Assembly (NCBI RefSeq): GCF_012273895.1
Contig: NC_052123.1
Span: 2,604,001 to 2,668,000, forward strand
Reading direction: 5' to 3'
Length of the DNA: 64,000 nucleotides
DNA from: Zerene cesonia
Lineage: Eukaryota; Arthropoda; Insecta; Lepidoptera; Pieridae
The notes below the pieces were generated by a model. That model was given only the letters and a program-made list of their open reading frames with translations, was not told where the DNA came from and made no database searches. A program made the translations under genes and the position numbers. This document shows, piece by piece, positions 59,168-64,000 of the stretch. The first letter of the stretch is position 1, and each line of letters starts with the position of its first letter.

Positions 59168-59455
59168 AGTAGTGGTTACTCAGTGGTGAGGACGTCGGAT
59201 TTAAAATCGCCGAATCGGGGTTCAAAACCAGGCGAGCGTGCAGGAAATTTTTCCGTTGATTTTTCAATTTATCTGCGCATGAGGGTATCGCCTCGGCTCG
59301 AAACGGTGAAGGTAGTATCGTGAGTAAACTGGCATGTCCAAAAATCGTGAGTTCGACGACATGTGACATCTGCTAAGTTTACCAGTTTAGTGGATGATGG
59401 TCTGAACCCTCATAGGGGGAACATATATGAAGTAGAAACATATATGAGCTGATGA
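59168..59455 (+). mobile_element. tRNA-derived SINE (SINE-A), copy 4, decayed
   Basis: TAGTGGTTACTCAGTGGTGA (damaged A box) and GGTTCAAAACC (damaged B box); rearranged near the CATATATGA 3' end. Confidence 0.75.
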
Positions 59456-59543
59456 CGTTGGTGATAAACAGTTAGTATTATTACCCATTTCAAACACCAG
59501 CTCCTCCAACTCCAGCTTATTTTTAATAATTCTTTATGTATGT

Positions 59544-59581
59544 ATCACATGATAATATATGATATAATATTATCATGTGAT
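59544..59581. repeat. 15-bp perfect palindromic arms
   Basis: ATCACATGATAATAT and its reverse complement, eight bases apart, AT-rich. Confidence 0.9.
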
Positions 59582-59796
59582 TGTGAATTATGAGGAAAAA
59601 CAAATAAATTAAAATAAAATATCACATATAAATATCACATGCAACATAAGCCCCAGACTCCCAATAAAGCTTTCGCTGTGTTTCAGGAGTCAAATGATTT
59701 ATTATTATTTCCCTTTGAACATACCACTTACGCAACAACTTGTCTACCAAGACTATAAAAAGACTTCAACCACTCATACTTCAACTTTATATTGAT

Positions 59797-59999
59797 ACTA
59801 GCTGCGCCCCGCGGTTTCACCCGCATAAGTCCGTATCCCGTAGGAATATCGGTATAAAAAGTTGCCTATATATTATTCCAGTTGTCCAGCTGTCTACGTA
59901 CCAAATTTCATTCCAATCGATTCACTAGTTTTTGCGTGAAAGAGCAACAAACACATACACACATCCTTACAAACTTTCGCATTTATAATATTAGTAGGA
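59797..59999 (-). mobile_element. Lep1-type Helitron, full length
   Basis: Near-consensus copy with clean ends. Confidence 0.93.
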
Positions 60000-60303
60000 T
60001 TTCATTACACATTTCTTAGAAATGCCAGGAGTGGATAATTACAATGCTTTTATATTTACTCCAGACGCCGGTCTCTCAAGATAATTGGCATAATTCGATT
60101 ATTCCACCGTCAGATTGTCACTAGGCCAATTTCCCCAGCTACAATAATAGATGAGACAAAAATGTATTAATAAGTTATTTTTCCTCGCAAATAGAAGTTA
60201 ATTTCTTGTAAATCTTACGTTGGAGCTTTGAGACAATTATAGAGAGTATCGCGTGAATTAATATTTACGCTAGGCTGAGGCTACGCTGGCTAATTAATAT
60301 CTA

Positions 60304-60502
60304 TCCTACTAATATTATAAATGCGAAAGTTTGTAAGGATGTGTGTATTTGTTGCTCTTTCACGCAAAACCTACTGAACCGATTGCAATAAAATTTAGCA
60401 CGTAGACAGCTGGACAACCGGAATAACATATAGGCAAATTTTTATACCGATATTCCTACGGGATACGGACTTACGCGAGTGAAACCGCGGGACGCATCTA
60501 GT
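60304..60502 (+). mobile_element. Lep1-type Helitron, full length
   Basis: Near-consensus copy, opposite in orientation to the copy 300 bases to its left, so the two form an inverted pair. Confidence 0.92.
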
Positions 60503-61735
60503 ATTGTATACTTTTGCTTGATTGACTCATAACCAATCAAATATGGAAAATGAATATTCATTAAAAGTTCGCAGTTTTATATCACTACCGTGGTGCTTTC
60601 GCGCAATAAGCAATTTTTACTCTTCTTTCGATACTTTCCTCGTAGTTGTCTGGCAGATATAGTTGTAAAGCGATAAGACCTCTGGTGCTTGGTTTCATAT
60701 GCTGCGATTTTGTATGTATTTTTCGTTGTGTGTGATAAATAATTTTTTATTACAATTATTTATAATAAATAAATATATCGTTCTCATATTGACTACGGCA
60801 AATTTAAAGGTAAAGAGCAATAGCTCTGAAAAATATTTCAAGCGACTTCTATAAGGAAGGAGGTTATATTTTCACTAAACAGTGGAGACGACTTTCAAAT
60901 AATACAACTTCATTCTTATCGTCCATCTGTTTTAGAGATACGATGTCACAAAAAGATAGACACAAAGATAACTATCTGCACGTAGACATACGAGACAAAA
61001 CTTTCGATCTTAGAAACCACACTGAAATTGTTTCATTTGTTTTATAGTTGCGTCACATTGAGACACATACATCGGACACGACTTTCGATTAACCAAAACA
61101 CACCGAAATCGTTTCATCAAATTGCAAAACTACAAATGCAACAAATAAGACACATGAATATATTAAACCACCCCTCAAGTAAAAATACTATTAGTATGTC
61201 AGATCACACCTAAATTATTACATCCGTTGCTACGATGCAATAAATATGAACTAAAAACACTAAGAAGTATTATAAATCCCCACACAGCAAAAGCTTCCTC
61301 ATACTCCATACAAAAAACCGACACCAGTCAATACTTACTAATACTACTAATACCTTCACATATCTACCGCGAAAAATTCCCTATGGTTGATATTTCAATT
61401 GTTACAAGCAAGCTTTTCGATCTCACGCGAAATATGCAAGCCGCTGATATCAGAAACGGACGATCACAAAAACCGACTCTAATCCCACAAGCGTAAAGCT
61501 CAAATTGGTGCTTGTAAAACACATGTAGGTCATATTACACTAGGTAATTCAGACTTTGATAAGAAAATGTACTAAGTCCGCTTCAATGCGAACAAAGCTA
61601 AATAAAGCTAGAAAGAGAAAATGTTAACAGCTTTGATTTATACTTCCTTATTCGATATTTAGCTGTAATAAACTCAGACGCGTGTGTGTTATTCTCTATG
61701 AGGGTTACATTTCCTTGATTTGTGGTTTATAAAGA

Positions 61736-61925
61736 ACTAGCTGCGCCTCGCGGTTTCACCCGCGTAAGTCCATATCCCTAAGGAATATCGGGATAAAAAC
61801 TTGCCTGTGTGTTATTCCAGTTGTCCAGCTGTCTACGTACCAAATTTCATTGCAATCGGTCTTTGCGTGAAAGAGCAATACACACACACATCCTTACAAA
61901 CTTTCGCATTTAGAATATTAGTAGG
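61736..61925 (-). mobile_element. Lep1-type Helitron, small deletion
   Basis: Lacks the TCAGTAGTTT segment; the 5' end is followed by AGTAGGATAAGTAGGAT. Confidence 0.9.
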
Positions 61926-62338
61926 ATAAGTAGGATTATCAAGCATTGTTTTAAGTTTAAAAAATATTATTCGTAATTCGTTTGGTGTTGATATTTGAGA
62001 TAGCTTTTAAGCATGCTCATGCGAAACGATTATTTAAGCATTAGTGAGTTAAGCAACTATAGGCGCTGTCAATGTATTGATGGGTCGGGATTTTTATCCT
62101 TTGGTGTTTAATCTTTATACCTTAACAGCATTCTCAATAGACAGACTATACTCTCTATTCTAGACTAGACTCTCTATTCTTTTAATGGTCGAATCAATCT
62201 CTTCTAAAAATTTATCAAAATCTGTTTAGCCGTTTTGGAGTAACAATAGAAGATACATGCAAACTATATACACACTTTTAGGTATTTAAGGTTATAAAAG
62301 CAAAATAGATTTTATAAATTTACCATGTTTATATTCAT

Positions 62339-62545
62339 ACTAGCTTTCGGTCCGCGGCTTTGTCTGCGGCCTTTGGCTGCATTGTCAAAGAAAACGATGG
62401 AAGGTCCTGGAGTTTTCACTACATAGTTTCCGTTCTCATAGCATTACTGGCATTAAAACTATGCTTTGTCCTTTTCCGGGTCACAAAGAACCTTTGTGCT
62501 CTCATTTCATCCAAATCACATCCAATCACACAGCCAGACAGACAG
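62339..62545 (-). mobile_element. Helitron-like element
   Basis: ACTAGCTTTCGGTCCGCGGC at the left; body includes CCGGGTCACAAAGAACC. The short open frame across it is repeat sequence. Confidence 0.5.
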
Positions 62546-62689
62546 ACTAACAGAGTAACATTACATAGGGTACCTACGTACTATCTTTATTGTAAATGTT
62601 TTTCAGTTGTTTTACTCACGCTAGCTTAACTAAGCTTACCGACGCGCGACGTGTGTAATCTATGTTATATTTACTTATTACTAGCTGCA

Positions 62690-62800
62690 CCCCGCGGTTC
62701 CACCCGCGTAAGTCTGTATGCCGTAGGAATATCGGAATAAAAGTTGCCTATATGTTATTCCAGTTGTAAGAGTAACAAACATACACAAACACATACTATC

Positions 62801-62831
<31 letters not shown>

Positions 62832-62881
62832 ACCATCTAATAACCATCCTCACAAACTTCCGCATTTATAATATTAAAGGG
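62690..62881 (-). mobile_element. Lep1-type Helitron, rearranged, with (TA)n
   Basis: The 3' third is normal, then a jump from TTCCAGTTG to the AGAGTAACAAAC region, followed by a (TA)n run at about 62798-62828 and a duplicated AATAACCATC unit before the 5' end. Confidence 0.85.
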
Positions 62882-62904
62882 ACTTGAGTAGAATTAAGCA
62901 GAAA

Positions 62905-63020
62905 TTTAGTTAGGACTTTTAATCGGATTTTAAACGCGATTTATTCATTATATTATTAACCAATCATTAACCAAAAAATCTTTAATTTCTAAATGTATAA
63001 TGCTCGCGTAAAATCAAACC
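62905..63020. mobile_element. Foldback MITE (FB1), deleted copy
   Basis: CGGATTTTAAACGCGATTTA and TTTAATTTCTAAATGTATAA present; the inner arms are gone. Confidence 0.65.
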
Positions 63021-63854
63021 CAAGAAAATAATGCGTAGAAATATTTAATGTTTATTTAAGCACCACTGTTTTTATATTAAGACCTCTTTTCTCTGTATAT
63101 AATTCACAAGAGTATATGATATAAAATTTGTCTTTTTAATCAGGTTATCTATTATATAATGTAAGTCGAATAGTCCCTTTGTTTACACAAGATTCAAAAC
63201 TAACAACCCAAATGAAATTTTATAACACGCCCAAAATTTAAACTTTCCATAAAAAAACGAGCTTAAATCGACACAAGTTTTTCTGCTCGCAGCGAAAAGT
63301 GAATTAATAATGAACGTATAAAATATTTAATTAAACCGGCCGAAGGTAAGCCGAGGGACTTAGGAGGTAAATTAGTCACTTGCGAACGCCGTAAAGCAGG
63401 AACATAAAGTGAGCATCGTAAATGCGACGTTAAATGCTTCATATGAAAAAAAAAAATTATACGCTCATTTTGCGACATCGACTTCGTAATATTACTTCAT
63501 GGACCGAAGCAACTTTATGGGAATTTTCCGGAATTTTTATCGCCTCTGAGGGTAGTGTTAAAAATTATGTTTCGATGTATTTTTGATCATAAAACTCGTG
63601 TCACGTTCGGAAAAAATTGCATTGAATAAAACGTTTGTAATTTATAATTGTTGGTAGGTATATTAAACTAGAAAGTTAATCTATCTTTTCAAGAAATTGC
63701 TTGCTCTCTTAACAGACACCTCATTTACGTTTATAATATAGTACTTAATGAAATAAAATTTTTATTAGTTCTTTGTAATTTATTTGTTATCAATTGGTAA
63801 TTTATATGTGATCAGACTAAATCTATTCCTTATTCATGATTACAGATAGTTATT

Positions 63855-64000
63855 ACTAGCTTTCTGCCCGCGGATTTGCTTGCGTAGTCAATGGAGAAGA
63901 TAGACAGCCACCTCTCCCTCCAGATTTTTCCCACATAGTTAACGCTCCAAACTAAACGTAATGTAAACGTTTCTAGGATCTCAAACTATATCTATGCTAA
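63855..64000 (-). mobile_element. Helitron-like element, runs off the right edge
   Basis: ACTAGCTTTCTGCCCGCGG followed by the ATTTTTCCCACATAGTTAAC block. Confidence 0.5.

Larger units (their letters stand above)
55301..64000. other. Gene-free stretch 55-64 kb
   Basis: Apart from listed repeats, 55370-55500 and 57960-58690 are richer in GC and appear unique, 60510-61730 and 63050-63850 are unrecognised. The open frames here are short, AT-driven and lack conserved motifs. Confidence 0.55.

Noticed and set aside
61028..61496. Two adjacent plus-strand frames of 61 and 89 codons
   Set aside because: No recognisable family motif, no splice sites joining them, and no upstream context; treated as chance frames.

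Overview
The window is nuclear DNA from a moth or butterfly (Lepidoptera). It is AT-rich, the recognisable coding sequence is split into small exons by GT-AG introns of 1.4-11 kb, and most of the rest is young and decayed transposon copies. The commonest repeat is a ~200-bp element that begins TCCTACTAATATTATAAAT and ends GCAGCTAGT. It matches the non-autonomous Helitron family known from Lepidoptera as Lep1. Two runs of exactly 1000 N (11650-12649 and 27553-28552) are assembly gaps.

One protein-coding gene is supported. It lies on the minus strand, and six coding exons are present between 28873 (start codon) and 3563; the gene continues past the left edge. Joined, they give 720 nt in frame, 240 residues: a signal peptide and the first two immunoglobulin domains of a Kirre/Roughest-type (Dumbfounded, irregular chiasm C-roughest, Neph/nephrin-like) cell-adhesion receptor. 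All five complete introns are GT-AG and all phases agree. The other Ig domains, the membrane segment and the cytoplasmic tail must lie to the left of the window.

Layout: 1-3562 is intron 6, packed with repeats (Helitron-like elements, an A-tailed retroposon, the 3' end of an RTE-type LINE). 3563-28873 holds exons 6 to 1 with introns 5 to 1; the longest, intron 3 (8111-19492), carries four full-size Lep1 copies plus one at its right side, an A-tailed retroposon, a LINE 3' end and two tRNA-derived SINEs in inverted orientation. A likely splice acceptor 100 bases upstream of the start codon (exon edge 28973) suggests a 5'-UTR exon further right. 28974-64000 has no coding exon that I can recognise. 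It is either a long first intron or upstream intergenic DNA, and it contains at least 12 more Lep1 copies, other Helitron-like fragments, three tRNA-derived SINE families, A-tailed retroposons, foldback MITEs, microsatellites and a few short hairpins.

No undescribed biological system is evident. The points most worth checking are a perfect 37-bp inverted repeat in intron 5, a miRNA-sized hairpin near 44.1 kb, an inverted SINE pair in intron 3 that should fold in the pre-mRNA, repeats lying within 25-90 bases of three splice donors of the receptor gene, the second gap apparently lying inside one short repeat, and repeated 5' ends on many Lep1 copies.
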